From: an uncultured Roseibium sp.
GTDB lineage: Bacteria > Pseudomonadota > Alphaproteobacteria > Rhizobiales > Stappiaceae
DNA: 53,277 nt
Direction: 5' to 3'
NCBI RefSeq assembly: GCF_947499295.1
Contig: NZ_CANMNP010000025.1
Span: forward strand, 1-53,277
Position 1 is the first letter of the stretch; each line of letters starts with the position of its first letter. Made by a program: the position numbers and the translations under genes. The notes beneath the pieces were generated by a model. It did not search any database, was not told the DNA's origin, and saw only the letters and a list, made by a program, of their open reading frames with translations. Positions 1-8,713 of the stretch are shown here, piece after piece.

Positions 1-87
1 CCACGAAGGATTTTAAAGCGGTATTTGGTCGACCAGACCAAGTGATAGCGATGATAGAAAACGCAGTGCTTTCCTTTGTCGTATTGC

Positions 88-159
88 ATGACCATACTCT
101 CTGGAAAAAGGAGCCATAAGCCCCACCGGGCGGTTCCTTTTTCCAGAGAGTATGGTCAT
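88..159. repeat. 28-bp inverted repeat upstream of metC
   Basis: Arms 88-115 and 132-159 are complementary over 28 bp with one mismatch (G.T type), around a 16-base loop. The stem contains an A-rich then T-rich block, so it could act as a bidirectional terminator of an upstream transcript, but there is no T-run outside the stem. A second small hairpin (CTCGTC/GACGAG, 186-201) follows. No gene is visible in 1-290; these two elements are all I see there. Confidence 0.75.
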
Positions 160-290
160 TCTTATTCACTTCACGCTAAAGCGGGCTCGTCTGAAGACGA
201 GGGGTTTCCTCCAAGGCGTGGATACTAAAGTGTCGCTTCACGCCCACCACCGGGTTGTGGCGTTACCCAGAACAGCATTCAAGAGAATCC

Positions 291-1469
291 ATGTCATCGC
301 ACAAATTCGCTTCGGCCCTTAAAGCCGACACCAAACTTGCCCATGCCGGTCGAGACCCCCTAGCATTTCACGGGTTCGTCAATCCCCCAGTGGTTCATGC
401 TTCGACCGTTCTTTATCCCGACGCCAAAACTCTCGTAACAGGACAACAGACCTATTCCTACGCTCGAAGAGGAAATCCGACGACAGATGCCCTTGAAAGT
501 GCACTCGCGGAGATCGAGGGAGCTGCGGGCGTAAAAATTGCCAACTCTGGGCTGAATGCCATCGCGCTTGCGATTCTTTCCTGCGTGAAGGCCGGTGATC
601 ATATCCTTATTGCCGACACCGCTTATGGACCGACACGGCATTTTGCAGACACTGTACTCCCCGGGCTCGGCGTCACCGTCGAATACTATGACCCTTCGGT
701 GGGTGAAGAAATTAGCTCTCTGTTTCGAGCGGAAACAACAGCGATCTTTACAGAGTCTCCCGGTTCACTGACCTTCGAAATGCAGGACGTTCCAGTTCTC
801 GTCGCCGCGGCAAGGACGATCGATGCAACTGTCCTGATGGACAACACCTGGGCAAGTCCACTGTTTTGCCAGCCCTTGTCGCTCGGTGTCGACCTGTCGA
901 TCCAGGCAGGCACCAAATATATCGTCGGTCACTCTGATGTCATGTTGGGCACTGTGGCTGCAAACGAGCGTGCATGGGACAAGCTCCACACTCTATATGG
1001 AGCCATGGGCTGCCACGCGGCACCAGACGACGTTTTCCTTGGTCTTCGCGGACTTCGTACGCTTTCAGTGCGGCTTGAGCGCCATCAGCGCAACACGATG
1101 GAAATATTGAATTGGTTGGATGGACGGCCTGAGATAGGCGTTCTCAAATACCCTGCCCTTGCGAGCGATCCAGGTCACGAAATCTGGCGCCGGGATTTCA
1201 GCGGCAGTTCAGGACTTTGCGCCTTTGATTTCGTAACAGGCACCAGTGAAGAGCAGGCGTTTAAGTTTCTGGACACGCTAACACTGTTCGGCCTCGGGTT
1301 TTCCTGGGGCGGATTTGAAAGCCTGGCCATTCCGGTTCGATTGAAAGGTCAAAGAACCGTTGCTTCGTTTGATCCGAACCTTCAATCGGTTCGTCTGCAT
1401 ATCGGATTGGAAGACCCGGAAGATCTCATCAAAGACCTGGAACAGGCTTTGACCCAGGCATTTGCCTGA
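291..1469 (+). CDS. metC: cystathionine beta-lyase (MetC-type, PLP enzyme)
   Basis: The 392-aa protein belongs to the Cys/Met-metabolism PLP enzyme family. MetC cleaves cystathionine to homocysteine, pyruvate and ammonia in methionine synthesis, in the cytoplasm. The PLP lysine is K209 in AGTKYIVGHSD, matching the position of the MetC lysine in E. coli (about 210). YSYARRGNPTTDALE (phosphate-binding region of the neighbouring subunit) and DNTWASP (Asp that contacts the pyridine nitrogen) are also typical. I chose ATG 291 rather than the in-frame upstream start because family homology begins at SHKFASALKADTKLAHAG. It is followed by its own terminator. The related gamma-synthase/gamma-lyase families are less likely given the SDVMLG stretch. 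Confidence 0.9.
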   Translation: MSSHKFASALKADTKLAHAGRDPLAFHGFVNPPVVHASTVLYPDAKTLVTGQQTYSYARRGNPTTDALESALAEIEGAAGVKIANSGLNAIALAILSCVKAGDHILIADTAYGPTRHFADTVLPGLGVTVEYYDPSVGEEISSLFRAETTAIFTESPGSLTFEMQDVPVLVAAARTIDATVLMDNTWASPLFCQPLSLGVDLSIQAGTKYIVGHSDVMLGTVAANERAWDKLHTLYGAMGCHAAPDDVFLGLRGLRTLSVRLERHQRNTMEILNWLDGRPEIGVLKYPALASDPGHEIWRRDFSGSSGLCAFDFVTGTSEEQAFKFLDTLTLFGLGFSWGGFESLAIPVRLKGQRTVASFDPNLQSVRLHIGLEDPEDLIKDLEQALTQAFA

Positions 1470-1496
1470 TCATTTGCATTGACCAAACGTCAAAGA

Positions 1497-1524
1497 CGCC
1501 GTGAGCAAGTGCTCACGGTGTTTT
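1497..1524 (+). terminator. Rho-independent terminator of metC
   Basis: A 10-bp stem (1497-1506 with 1511-1520, one G.T pair), loop AAGT, then TTTT. It lies 28 bases after the metC stop, in the gap before the convergent operon. Confidence 0.85.
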
Positions 1525-1580
1525 CGCAATATTTTGCCTTCACTGGACACGCGCAGAAGCACCACTGATGCACTCGTGCT

Positions 1581-1895
1581 TCAGATCGTCGGGTCGTTGC
1601 GTTTTTCTTTGAAGATAAGCCAGAGATTTCGGAAATAGATCAGCAAGCCCAGCCCTTGCCCCGCAATGAAGACCGGGTCCTCACGCTGTATGGCGTAAAC
1701 CAGGAGCAAGGAACCACCCGAAATGGAAAAGAACCAGAACGCGACCGGCACGATGGATCTCCCTACCCGCTCGGATGCGATCCATTGGATGACAAAGCGC
1801 ATCATGAACATGAACTGGGCAACAAAACCCAGCACGATCCAGAAATCGAATTGCTCGACAAAAACGGCATTTAACCAGTCAACAAGAGCGTTCAT
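1581..1895 (-). CDS. lipid A biosynthesis N-terminal domain (LABN) membrane protein
   Basis: A 104-aa protein with three hydrophobic segments, matching the small LABN domain family: a stand-alone membrane domain also found at the N-terminus of some lipid A enzymes. Characteristic pieces are FVAQFMFMMRFVIQW, SVPxFW-like SIVPVAFWFFSISGG, and the closing GQGLGLLIYFRNLWLI. It is the last gene of a leftward operon with a prenyl-sugar synthase, a phosphatase and an ArnT-like transferase; in such operons LABN proteins are thought to act on or flip lipid-linked sugars (inference). I took ATG 1895; a TTG 42 bases upstream would add 14 residues with no better ribosome site. Confidence 0.82.
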   Translation of the reverse strand: MNALVDWLNAVFVEQFDFWIVLGFVAQFMFMMRFVIQWIASERVGRSIVPVAFWFFSISGGSLLLVYAIQREDPVFIAGQGLGLLIYFRNLWLIFKEKRNDPTI

Positions 1896-1970
1896 GAGGC
1901 GGGTCCAGTCAGGTTCTTCATGCCGATTGCCCGGCAACTTGGTCTATTTGAAGCCAGAATGCGGTAAGGA

Positions 1971-2732
1971 TCAGGTCAGGGGTCGGACTTGAGGAATTTT
2001 TTTCCTGCGGCGGCGCAACCACCAAACGCCAATGAGGTCCAGAACACCGACCAGAGCGCGATCGAAAATTCCATAATTTGAAGTTCCATGACGACGTTCA
2101 CGGTCCTGAACATCGATATGCGTGACCCCATAACCTTCACGGATCACGAGGGCCGGCAGGAAACGGTGCCAACTGTCAAAATATGGAAGCTGCAGGAAGA
2201 CTTCCCGACGCAGAGCCTTGAGGCCGCACCCGCTGTCGCGTGTGTTGTCCTTCAGAATGCCTCCACGCAGCTTGTTCGCAAACTTTGATGCGTAGCGCTT
2301 GGCAAGACTTGCCTTGCGGCCAAGTCTTTGTCCGGCTGCAAGAGCAACGGTTGGGCCTGCTTTTTTCAAGGCATCCAGAAGGTCAGGAATATAGGCCGGA
2401 TTGTTTTCACCATCGCCATCAATGGTGGCGACGACATCTCCGCGTGCATGCAACACGCCCGTGCGGACGGCACAGCTTTGACCGCAGGACGTTTCGTGCC
2501 GAACGGGCCGCAGCCAATCATGGGTCGCTGCATAATCCTGTAGAACGATGTCTGTGCCGTCGGACGATCCGTCGTCGATGACGATCACCTCAAATGAATG
2601 GCCAGACAAGGCCGCTTCGATTTCATTTAACAGGATCGGCAGGTTCTCGGCTTCGTCCTTGGCAGGCACCACCACCGTTACGGCCAGCGCCCCCTTGTTG
2701 GCGGCGACGGCTTCCAGATAACTCTGTGTCAT
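1971..2732 (-). CDS. family 2 glycosyltransferase, Dpm1/RgtE-like prenyl-phosphate sugar synthase
   Basis: A 253-aa GT-A glycosyltransferase. The N-terminal VVVPAKDEAENLP, the nucleotide-sugar DDGSSDGT (D53-D54) and the metal-binding DGDGENNP (D105, D107) are the hallmarks of dolichyl-phosphate-mannose-synthase-like enzymes, which move a sugar from a nucleotide donor to polyprenyl phosphate at the inner face of the membrane. It lacks the C-terminal membrane helices of ArnC/GtrB types. Its ATG overlaps the stop of the upstream PAP2 gene by 4 bp, so it is translationally coupled. With the ArnT-like transferase of the same operon it resembles the rhizobial RgtE/Rgt scheme for lipid A core galacturonate. 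The sugar itself cannot be told from sequence. Confidence 0.87.
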   Translation of the reverse strand: MTQSYLEAVAANKGALAVTVVVPAKDEAENLPILLNEIEAALSGHSFEVIVIDDGSSDGTDIVLQDYAATHDWLRPVRHETSCGQSCAVRTGVLHARGDVVATIDGDGENNPAYIPDLLDALKKAGPTVALAAGQRLGRKASLAKRYASKFANKLRGGILKDNTRDSGCGLKALRREVFLQLPYFDSWHRFLPALVIREGYGVTHIDVQDRERRHGTSNYGIFDRALVGVLDLIGVWWLRRRRKKIPQVRPLT

Positions 2733-3640
2733 GCGTTTGTCCGTTCCGTCTGTTCTGCCGCCGGCTGCTCCATCAGAACGCGATCAGCTCCGCGTTGACC
2801 GCGCAGAACCTGCCACACCGCCCGCACGCAAGCCTTGGCAGACCTTACATTCATGTTAGGCTCAATTTTTCCGGCAGCAGAAAGATGAAAGCCAATCCTG
2901 CGCCGCGCCAAGGCCCGGACGGTGAAAAATGTGAACGTCATGCCGAGCAAGGTTCCCGCAATAACATCGCTTGGATAGTGAGCGCCAACCATGACACGGC
3001 TGAAAGCGAGCCAGAAGGCCGCAGCAATGATCAACCAGCGATAGGCTGGAAAAATGAAAGCCAATGAGGTTGCAAGAGCTGCGACCGTGGTCGAATGACC
3101 GGAAGGAAAACTCGTGAAGGTTCCATCGAACGCCAGGAAATCAAACCGGACCGGCCCAACTTCCTCATAAAGCTTTGGTCTTGCCCGTCCGAGCGACCAT
3201 TTGAAGGCAATCGCCAATAGGCCGGTTGCGGCAACAGAATAAAATATGAAGGCGCTGTAGGTGAAAATCGACCCGATCGCCATTCGTAGCCGGAAGGCGT
3301 AGCGACCGGCTTCCAGAGCCAGGAGTAACAGACACGTCACGCCAGTGCTGATCAGGATCCAGTCTGCTTTGCCGAAGTCGGTAACAGCGCGGAATGCAGA
3401 TCTGTATTCTCCGGGCAGAGATTGAAGCCAGGGATAGGTCGGAATATCAAACGCCACCACTGCGATCCCGACGGTCAGCAGCAAAACGGCCAATATATCC
3501 TGAGGCCTTTGTCCTGGTGGCAAGGGGTCGCGGTTCTGCATCGCCCGGCCCTTTCGACCGGAAAGCAGGATCGCAGCCCGACGCATGTTCCCCCGCATGC
3601 GCGCAAGAATATGCCGGACATGGTTACTGCTGTTCTGCAT
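2729..3640 (-). CDS. PAP2-family membrane phosphatase
   Basis: A 303-aa integral membrane phosphatase with the full three-part signature: K147-x6-R154-P155, PSGH at 179-182, and S214-R215-x5-H221-x3-D225. Family members remove phosphate from undecaprenyl pyrophosphate, phosphatidate or lipid A (LpxE/LpxF). About six hydrophobic segments surround the motifs; the first 40 residues are basic and cytoplasmic. The gene overlaps the end of the upstream ArnT-like gene by 17 bp and the next gene by 4 bp. Its place between two prenyl-sugar enzymes suggests lipid A or prenyl-phosphate recycling. LpxE-like and UppP/PgpB-like roles cannot be separated here. Confidence 0.88.
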   Translation of the reverse strand: MQNSSNHVRHILARMRGNMRRAAILLSGRKGRAMQNRDPLPPGQRPQDILAVLLLTVGIAVVAFDIPTYPWLQSLPGEYRSAFRAVTDFGKADWILISTGVTCLLLLALEAGRYAFRLRMAIGSIFTYSAFIFYSVAATGLLAIAFKWSLGRARPKLYEEVGPVRFDFLAFDGTFTSFPSGHSTTVAALATSLAFIFPAYRWLIIAAAFWLAFSRVMVGAHYPSDVIAGTLLGMTFTFFTVRALARRRIGFHLSAAGKIEPNMNVRSAKACVRAVWQVLRGQRGADRVLMEQPAAEQTERTNA

Positions 3641-5468
3641 CGCTTTCTTCTACACCTGTGACCGCTTTGACATTCTGATAAAGCGCGATATCGACGTCAT
3701 CGCCACCATTGATATTGAGGCCGTCTACCCTTTTTCGAACCTCGGGCACAAGACCAATCTCCTTGGAAGCCGCCAAAAACGTTGCTTCTTCCCGGCTTTC
3801 TATGACTGCGATCCGACAAGATCCCTTTTCGGCAGAGGCTGTTTCATTCAAAAACTCCGCTGCACTTTTGGGCGAGATGATCTGTGTCCCGGTACCCTCA
3901 AGGAAGATGAAACTTGGTTCGTGGAAGCCAGAAGTGACCACCTGTCGGCGAGAAGCGTCTGCGCAGCCCGGAATCTCGTCAAGCGCTGCCACAAGACGCG
4001 GGCTCACCCAGATCGGAGTGAGTGCCGGACCTACGAAGCCCCAAACACCGATGGCCGCACACACACCAGCCATTGTGACCGCCGGCAAAGAATAGAGCGC
4101 AGGACCACGAAGGATCCTCGAAGCCGCCGCAAAAGCGAACATTGCGCCAAGAGTGACAATCACGGCGCCAGGTGGCGACGGCCAGGTACCAAGCACGAAA
4201 GGTCCAGCAAATGCGGCAACTGCCAAGCCGATCGCGGGTGCTGCAAGCAGTACCGCCGCAATCCAGCGGACGGTTTTCCTGGAATTCGTCCCAGCCCCCT
4301 CAATCAAGGCTGCGGCAACCGGCAGGGCAAGTGCCGGCAAGAGCGGCATCGTGTAGTGAGGCAGCTTTGTCGCGACCAGCTCGAAGATCACCCAGCTTGG
4401 CAAAAACCATGCGGTTGCAAATACAACCAGCGGGCTTTTCCGTTCCTGCCAGATCAAGGGCAGTGCAATCAAAAAGAACGCGGGCAAGGGCCAAAACACG
4501 CCCAGCATCGCGCCAAGATGTGTTAGCGGTGGCGCTCCGTGGCTTTCCTGTCCTTCACGAACCTTGCCGAGAAGGTCCTTGCCGATCGCTTCGGTAAAGA
4601 ACGCCCCGTCTGTCGCCATCCAGATGGCAACCAACCAGGGTGAAACGAGCAAGATGGTCCATACAATGCCGACAAGTGGAGAAGCAGCCTTGAACCAGGC
4701 GACCTGACGCTTCATGGCCATGAGACCGACAACCGTTAGCCCGACGACCATCGGGCCGACAGGCCCCTTGATCAAGATGCTGCCGGCAAATGCAGTCCAG
4801 AACACGAAACTCAAGGTCCACAGCCGTTCATTCTGCTGCTTCAGCCAAATCCGGGCAAGAGCCCCTTGCGCGATAATGACCGTTGCCAGCAGCACAGCGT
4901 CGGTCTTCGCCAGCCTGGCTTCAACGCCTACAATAATGGCAAGAGCTGTAAACCCTCCAACGAGCAATGCGCCGGCTGGTCCCATGAAGGCCCGTGCAAG
5001 CCAAAAGGCAGCGAGAACGCTCATCGTCGAACCGATAATCGACGGCAAACGATAGACCCACAGCGGGGCTTCGGCATCCTGTCCGGAAATCTTTGCAGCA
5101 GCGGCCTGTAACCAGTAGATGCCAACAGGTTTCTTGTGGCGGGCCTGCTCCTGAAAGCGAATATCGATATAGTCTTCGGTCTCAAGCATCTGCTTTGTTG
5201 CCTGAGTAAAGCGCGGCTCGTCACGATCAAGCGGCGGCACCGTCCACTGGCCAGGGACAAAAAGCACGAGAGACAGAAACAGAAACAGAAATGGCGCGGT
5301 GATATCGTGACCGAAAATGTGCAGCCAAACCGGCTTCTTCGGTTTTTGAAGCGTGGTTTGAGTGTCTTTTTCCAGGTTCTCGTTCACCGGCGGGTGTCCA
5401 GACGACACATCTTGCCCGTCAGAGGAGGCCTCGTCCTGGTCCTTCGGCTTTACAGTTTCATCTGCCAT
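3624..5468 (-). CDS. ArnT-like polytopic glycosyltransferase (GT-C fold)
   Basis: A 614-aa membrane glycosyltransferase, first gene of the operon. After a roughly 60-residue charged cytoplasmic tail rich in D, E and K and a first helix comes PPLDRDEPRFTQATKQML, the DxDE-type loop of the ArnT/PMT (GT39/83) family that carries the catalytic acids, then KKPVGIYWLQAAAA, another family landmark. About eleven more helices and a roughly 120-residue C-terminal periplasmic part follow. ArnT enzymes use undecaprenyl-phosphate sugars to modify lipid A in the periplasm, often giving polymyxin resistance; rhizobial RgtA-D relatives add galacturonate. The operon partners fit either. Confidence 0.85.
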   Translation of the reverse strand: MADETVKPKDQDEASSDGQDVSSGHPPVNENLEKDTQTTLQKPKKPVWLHIFGHDITAPFLFLFLSLVLFVPGQWTVPPLDRDEPRFTQATKQMLETEDYIDIRFQEQARHKKPVGIYWLQAAAAKISGQDAEAPLWVYRLPSIIGSTMSVLAAFWLARAFMGPAGALLVGGFTALAIIVGVEARLAKTDAVLLATVIIAQGALARIWLKQQNERLWTLSFVFWTAFAGSILIKGPVGPMVVGLTVVGLMAMKRQVAWFKAASPLVGIVWTILLVSPWLVAIWMATDGAFFTEAIGKDLLGKVREGQESHGAPPLTHLGAMLGVFWPLPAFFLIALPLIWQERKSPLVVFATAWFLPSWVIFELVATKLPHYTMPLLPALALPVAAALIEGAGTNSRKTVRWIAAVLLAAPAIGLAVAAFAGPFVLGTWPSPPGAVIVTLGAMFAFAAASRILRGPALYSLPAVTMAGVCAAIGVWGFVGPALTPIWVSPRLVAALDEIPGCADASRRQVVTSGFHEPSFIFLEGTGTQIISPKSAAEFLNETASAEKGSCRIAVIESREEATFLAASKEIGLVPEVRKRVDGLNINGGDDVDIALYQNVKAVTGVEESDAEQQ

Positions 5469-5632
5469 CTGGTTTCAATTCCGATGTCTCTCTCAAGCCA
5501 CGCCCGCCTGCCCGTTGCCATAGAGCTTCTCCTACATGAGCTTTTCAAAAAGGGAAACAAGAGCTTGCTCTGAGCGGTGCGTTCGCTATCGTCCTTTTTG
5601 TTTTTTTCCTCACCTGAGTTCCAAGGTTTCCC

Positions 5633-6469
5633 ATGACTTTGATTGCCCATATGACCGACCTGCACCTGAGACCAAGAGGCCTGGCCTGCTATCGGGTTTC
5701 AGATACGAACATGTTTGCCGAGCGTGCCATAAGATCCTTGAAATCTCTTGACCCGCAACCGGATGCTCTCGTCATCACCGGGGACCTGACCGACCGCAGC
5801 GATCCTCGGGAATATGCCGTTGCACGAGAGCTCCTTTCGCGTCTCGACATGCCGGTCTTCCTGTTGCCCGGAAATCATGACAGCACCAGCGGAATGCGGC
5901 GCGAAATGAGCAATTTTCCGGGTATTTCCGAAACAGGTGACGGCAAAATTTGCTACACGGCAAAAGTTTGCGATGTTCAACTGATCGCGCTGGACAGTCA
6001 TTTGCCTGGCAGCCCGAAAGGTGAGCTCGGCCCCTGGCAACTGGCATGGCTGGATTCCCGATTGAAGGAAGCACAGGTTCCGACACTGCTTGCCCTGCAC
6101 CACCCGCCCGCACTTTCCGGCATCGCTCACATGGACAACATGGGTCTGGTTGACGCGGACGCTCTGGCGGAGGTCATAGCGCCACATGCACATGTTGAAA
6201 GAATCATCTGTGGTCACCTTCACCGGCCAATCATTGCCAGTTTCGCCGGCAAGGTGATGACGCTTGCCCCCAGTACCGGCCATCAAGTTGTCCTCGACCT
6301 GACAGAAAACGGGCCCGCCTTGTTCAATTTCGAACCCCCGGCCTATTTTCTTCACTACCATTCTGAAGCGACGGGCGTGGTTTCTCACATGGCCTATGTT
6401 GAAGCGTTCCCCGGGCCCCATCATTTCTTTGCCGATGAGGGTGTCGTATGGCCGGGTGACGAAACATGA
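5633..6469 (+). CDS. CpdA-like class III cyclic-nucleotide phosphodiesterase
   Basis: A 278-aa calcineurin-like metallophosphoesterase. All five metal-binding blocks are visible: D9-x-H11 (TDLHL), GD51 (TGDLTD), GN81HD, H156 (ALHHPP) and GH195LH197. The order and spacing match CpdA/Icc enzymes that hydrolyse 3',5'-cyclic nucleotides; many relatives in this subfamily act on other phosphodiesters, so the substrate is open. The 148-bp gap to the divergent ArnT-like gene probably holds both promoters. The stop overlaps the start of the next (lipoprotein) gene by 4 bp, so the two are co-transcribed. Confidence 0.85.
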   Translation: MTLIAHMTDLHLRPRGLACYRVSDTNMFAERAIRSLKSLDPQPDALVITGDLTDRSDPREYAVARELLSRLDMPVFLLPGNHDSTSGMRREMSNFPGISETGDGKICYTAKVCDVQLIALDSHLPGSPKGELGPWQLAWLDSRLKEAQVPTLLALHHPPALSGIAHMDNMGLVDADALAEVIAPHAHVERIICGHLHRPIIASFAGKVMTLAPSTGHQVVLDLTENGPALFNFEPPAYFLHYHSEATGVVSHMAYVEAFPGPHHFFADEGVVWPGDET

Positions 6470-7017
6470 TGAGAAATGCCCGTGCGAAAAAAAACAGCCT
6501 GTTGCCCGGCATGTTCATCGTTCTGGCTTTTGTTCTGACGGCATGCGGCGCTTTGCCAGGCGGCAACGAACTTGAAGACAAGACCGTTCTAACCGATCAG
6601 GCTGTCGACAAATCTCAGATACTGTCGATGATAAACGCCTACCGGCAACAGAACGGACGCCCTCCACTGCGTCACGATCCGGAACTTGATTCCGTGTCAC
6701 AGGCCATGGCGCGCCACATTGCCGAGCGCGACAGCATGGACACATGGGCACACAGTGCTTTCGGCCTGTCTCAAAGACTGGATAAAGCCGGATACGCCAA
6801 TTATGCGGGGGCAGAAAATCTCGGCGCTGGATATGCGGATCTGAATGCCGCCTTCCGCGGATGGCAAGGGTCTGAGGGGCACAACAAGAACTTGCTCAAT
6901 CCATATGTGACCCGTGTCGGCATTGCGCGAACCAATCGCAACACCGGGAAATGGCGAAATTTCTGGGTCATGACACTGTCGCGCCCAAATGAGGATGGCC
7001 GACCAACGGCGCGTTAG
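6466..7017 (+). CDS. CAP-domain (SCP-like) lipoprotein
   Basis: A 183-aa exported protein. A basic N-terminus, hydrophobic core and lipobox LTAC (C27) predict a lipid-anchored envelope protein. From about residue 50 to 175 a CAP/SCP domain is visible: INAYRQQNGRPPL, HIAERDSMDTWAHSAFG, ENLGAGYADL and WQGSEGHNKNLLNP are the usual helix and strand blocks, including the His/Glu cavity residues. Bacterial CAP proteins have no agreed reaction. It overlaps the upstream phosphodiesterase by 4 bp. The family call is firm; the role is unknown. Confidence 0.87.
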   Translation: MMRNARAKKNSLLPGMFIVLAFVLTACGALPGGNELEDKTVLTDQAVDKSQILSMINAYRQQNGRPPLRHDPELDSVSQAMARHIAERDSMDTWAHSAFGLSQRLDKAGYANYAGAENLGAGYADLNAAFRGWQGSEGHNKNLLNPYVTRVGIARTNRNTGKWRNFWVMTLSRPNEDGRPTAR

Positions 7018-7055
7018 GATTCAAGACCCTGAACCCTAATCCATGAAAGAAAAAA

Positions 7056-7077
7056 ATGGCGGGGTTACCCCCACCAT
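7056..7077 (+). terminator. hairpin after the CAP-lipoprotein gene
   Basis: ATGG/CCAT and GGGG/CCCC form a stem interrupted by an internal loop and closed by TTA. No clean T-run follows, so terminator function is weak. It lies between the rightward operon and the convergent YcaO gene; the rest of 7018-7200 shows nothing else. Confidence 0.35.
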
Positions 7078-7200
7078 GAGTTTCTTCCAGAGATTGGACA
7101 ACTAAGAAGCCGCCCTGACGCCGCACTAAACCTGAGTGCAAATGTCATATTTTAAATATCCTCAGTGCACTGCCCTGTCAATCGAGTATCTCAAGTCGGT

Positions 7201-8604
7201 TTAAAACGGAAAAGGTCGCGAGGCGAACTCTGCTTCAGTTGCCGGTACTGCCCGCAAACCACGCTCAACAACGCCTTCAAAGAGGCGCCTTTTGCCAAAT
7301 CGTGGTTCCCACGTACACAGGTCTGGTGAAACGAGCTTCACACAGGGAATTTTCAGGTCCTCACGCGTGGCATCGAATTCGAAGATACGCAGATTACGGT
7401 CAAAGCAGCTTTGCAACAGGTCGTCGCTGGAAAAACTTAAAACGGCCTGGCTCTCATCTGCTATCGCTGCACTTTCCAGGGGCAGATCGTTGAAGATCGA
7501 CCGATTGCGGGCATAGGCCAATTGGCGGGGCACTCGCGAAGCCGAGCCGATTTTTTCTGGTTGAACTGGATAAGCCCTATCCATCAGGGCAAGTGAATTC
7601 TCGGCCTGGAGCATTTCCTGCAGCGCGCTTTCGCTGGCTTCGACAAGCGTACCAGCTGCTGCCGAACCAATCACGCAGTGCTCACCCGAACCATTGTGCG
7701 AAACGGCCAAGGCGACGTGGACCTCCAAGTCGGTTTCAACCGAAAAGACACACCAATGCCGTGATCTTTGGTTTAAAAATTCGAGCAACGAACCACGCAA
7801 AATCTCACTCAAAAAACCTTCTCTCAAGAGAGTTATCCCCAGGCGGTTGTACCAAGCCTGAGCGATAGCATCTCTTTCCACCAACTCCTTCAAAGCCCTT
7901 TCGCGAGCGCCTTTCAAAGTCGGCCATACAGCGCAGCCAGCGCTGGAAGCGAAGGACAAGCTGCAACCAGTTATTTGCTCCAATTCCTTGAACAATATTC
8001 CGATACTGGGGAACGGAAATGTGTCGTTGTTTGCAAGGTTTCTAAGCAATACACGCTTCCGAGAAAGACCTTCCCAGCACATTGCGTCATGCGTCGAACC
8101 CCGCTCCTCCATTTGCAGTCTCTCCCTCGCCGCACGCTCCTGACTGTCACTGAGCCCGATCACGTCCACAAACGCTACTTTTGGTTGCTCTTCATCTCCT
8201 AAAAAAACTCTTCCGTCTTTATACCCACGAGTCCAAAGACTTACCCTCTCAGCCAATTCACCAATGCAACCCATGGCTGCATCTTGATGCGTCCAGCCTT
8301 GACCGCCACCGGGGAGAGCTAGAGATGCCGCCTTCTCCTCACCTTCAACATCTTCAATCAAATTCAACAGTCCTGTGCAGAACGCTACAGGACAGGACTC
8401 TATGTCCATCGGGACGAGTTTGACGTCGTGAGAAATCAGAAACGGAAAGAATAGGGAGAGGCTTTGGTTGGCAATTTGGAAATCGGCATTTTCAGCACCA
8501 GACCCGCGACGCAACAACCCGACCCGCAGGAGACCGGAGAGAATTTCCTCCGGCATGTCTCGCCACTCAGGCGGGTTTTTGGACCCGTCCAACTTTCCTT
8601 CCAT
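7201..8604 (-). CDS. YcaO-domain protein, probable RiPP azoline-forming or related enzyme
   Basis: A 467-aa protein from ATG 8604; an in-frame GTG at 8652 would add 16 residues. The YcaO domain covers roughly residue 85 to the end. GGGQGWTHQDAAMGCIGELAER is the first ATP-binding block (ExxER), and SFASSAGCAVWPTLKGAR followed by ALKELVERDA is the second. KIPCVKLVSPDLCTWEPRFG and a proline-patterned C-terminus (RPFPF) resemble the PxPxP tail of TOMM cyclodehydratases. YcaO enzymes use ATP to activate peptide amides, forming thiazolines/oxazolines, amidines or thioamides. No E1-like partner, dehydrogenase or TfuA is visible nearby, so which reaction it performs is open. The divergent pair of NHLP-like peptides makes a RiPP role the best inference. 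Confidence 0.82.
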   Translation of the reverse strand: MEGKLDGSKNPPEWRDMPEEILSGLLRVGLLRRGSGAENADFQIANQSLSLFFPFLISHDVKLVPMDIESCPVAFCTGLLNLIEDVEGEEKAASLALPGGGQGWTHQDAAMGCIGELAERVSLWTRGYKDGRVFLGDEEQPKVAFVDVIGLSDSQERAARERLQMEERGSTHDAMCWEGLSRKRVLLRNLANNDTFPFPSIGILFKELEQITGCSLSFASSAGCAVWPTLKGARERALKELVERDAIAQAWYNRLGITLLREGFLSEILRGSLLEFLNQRSRHWCVFSVETDLEVHVALAVSHNGSGEHCVIGSAAAGTLVEASESALQEMLQAENSLALMDRAYPVQPEKIGSASRVPRQLAYARNRSIFNDLPLESAAIADESQAVLSFSSDDLLQSCFDRNLRIFEFDATREDLKIPCVKLVSPDLCTWEPRFGKRRLFEGVVERGLRAVPATEAEFASRPFPF

Positions 8605-8625
8605 ACACACCCACCATCTAAATTT

Positions 8626-8644
8626 AAGTATCCGAAGGATACTT
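8626..8644. promoter_or_regulatory. perfect palindrome near the ycaO start
   Basis: AAGTATCC-GAA-GGATACTT, 8-bp arms with a 3-base centre, 22-40 bases upstream of the preferred YcaO ATG. A likely regulator-binding site or 5'-leader hairpin. Confidence 0.45.
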
Positions 8645-8713
8645 TGCTTCACCCTATAATTGCAGCACTTGTAGATTATTTGAGTTACTATTGAGCCATT
8701 TCTTAAAATCGAA

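Noticed and set aside
160..290. SAM-type riboswitch before metC
   Set aside because: I looked for SAM-II and SAH conserved cores; none is present. Only a short hairpin is seen.
3585..4526. 313-aa rightward ORF and other long rightward ORFs to 5.5 kb
   Set aside because: Shadows of the ArnT-like gene; Arg/Cys/Ser-rich without domains.
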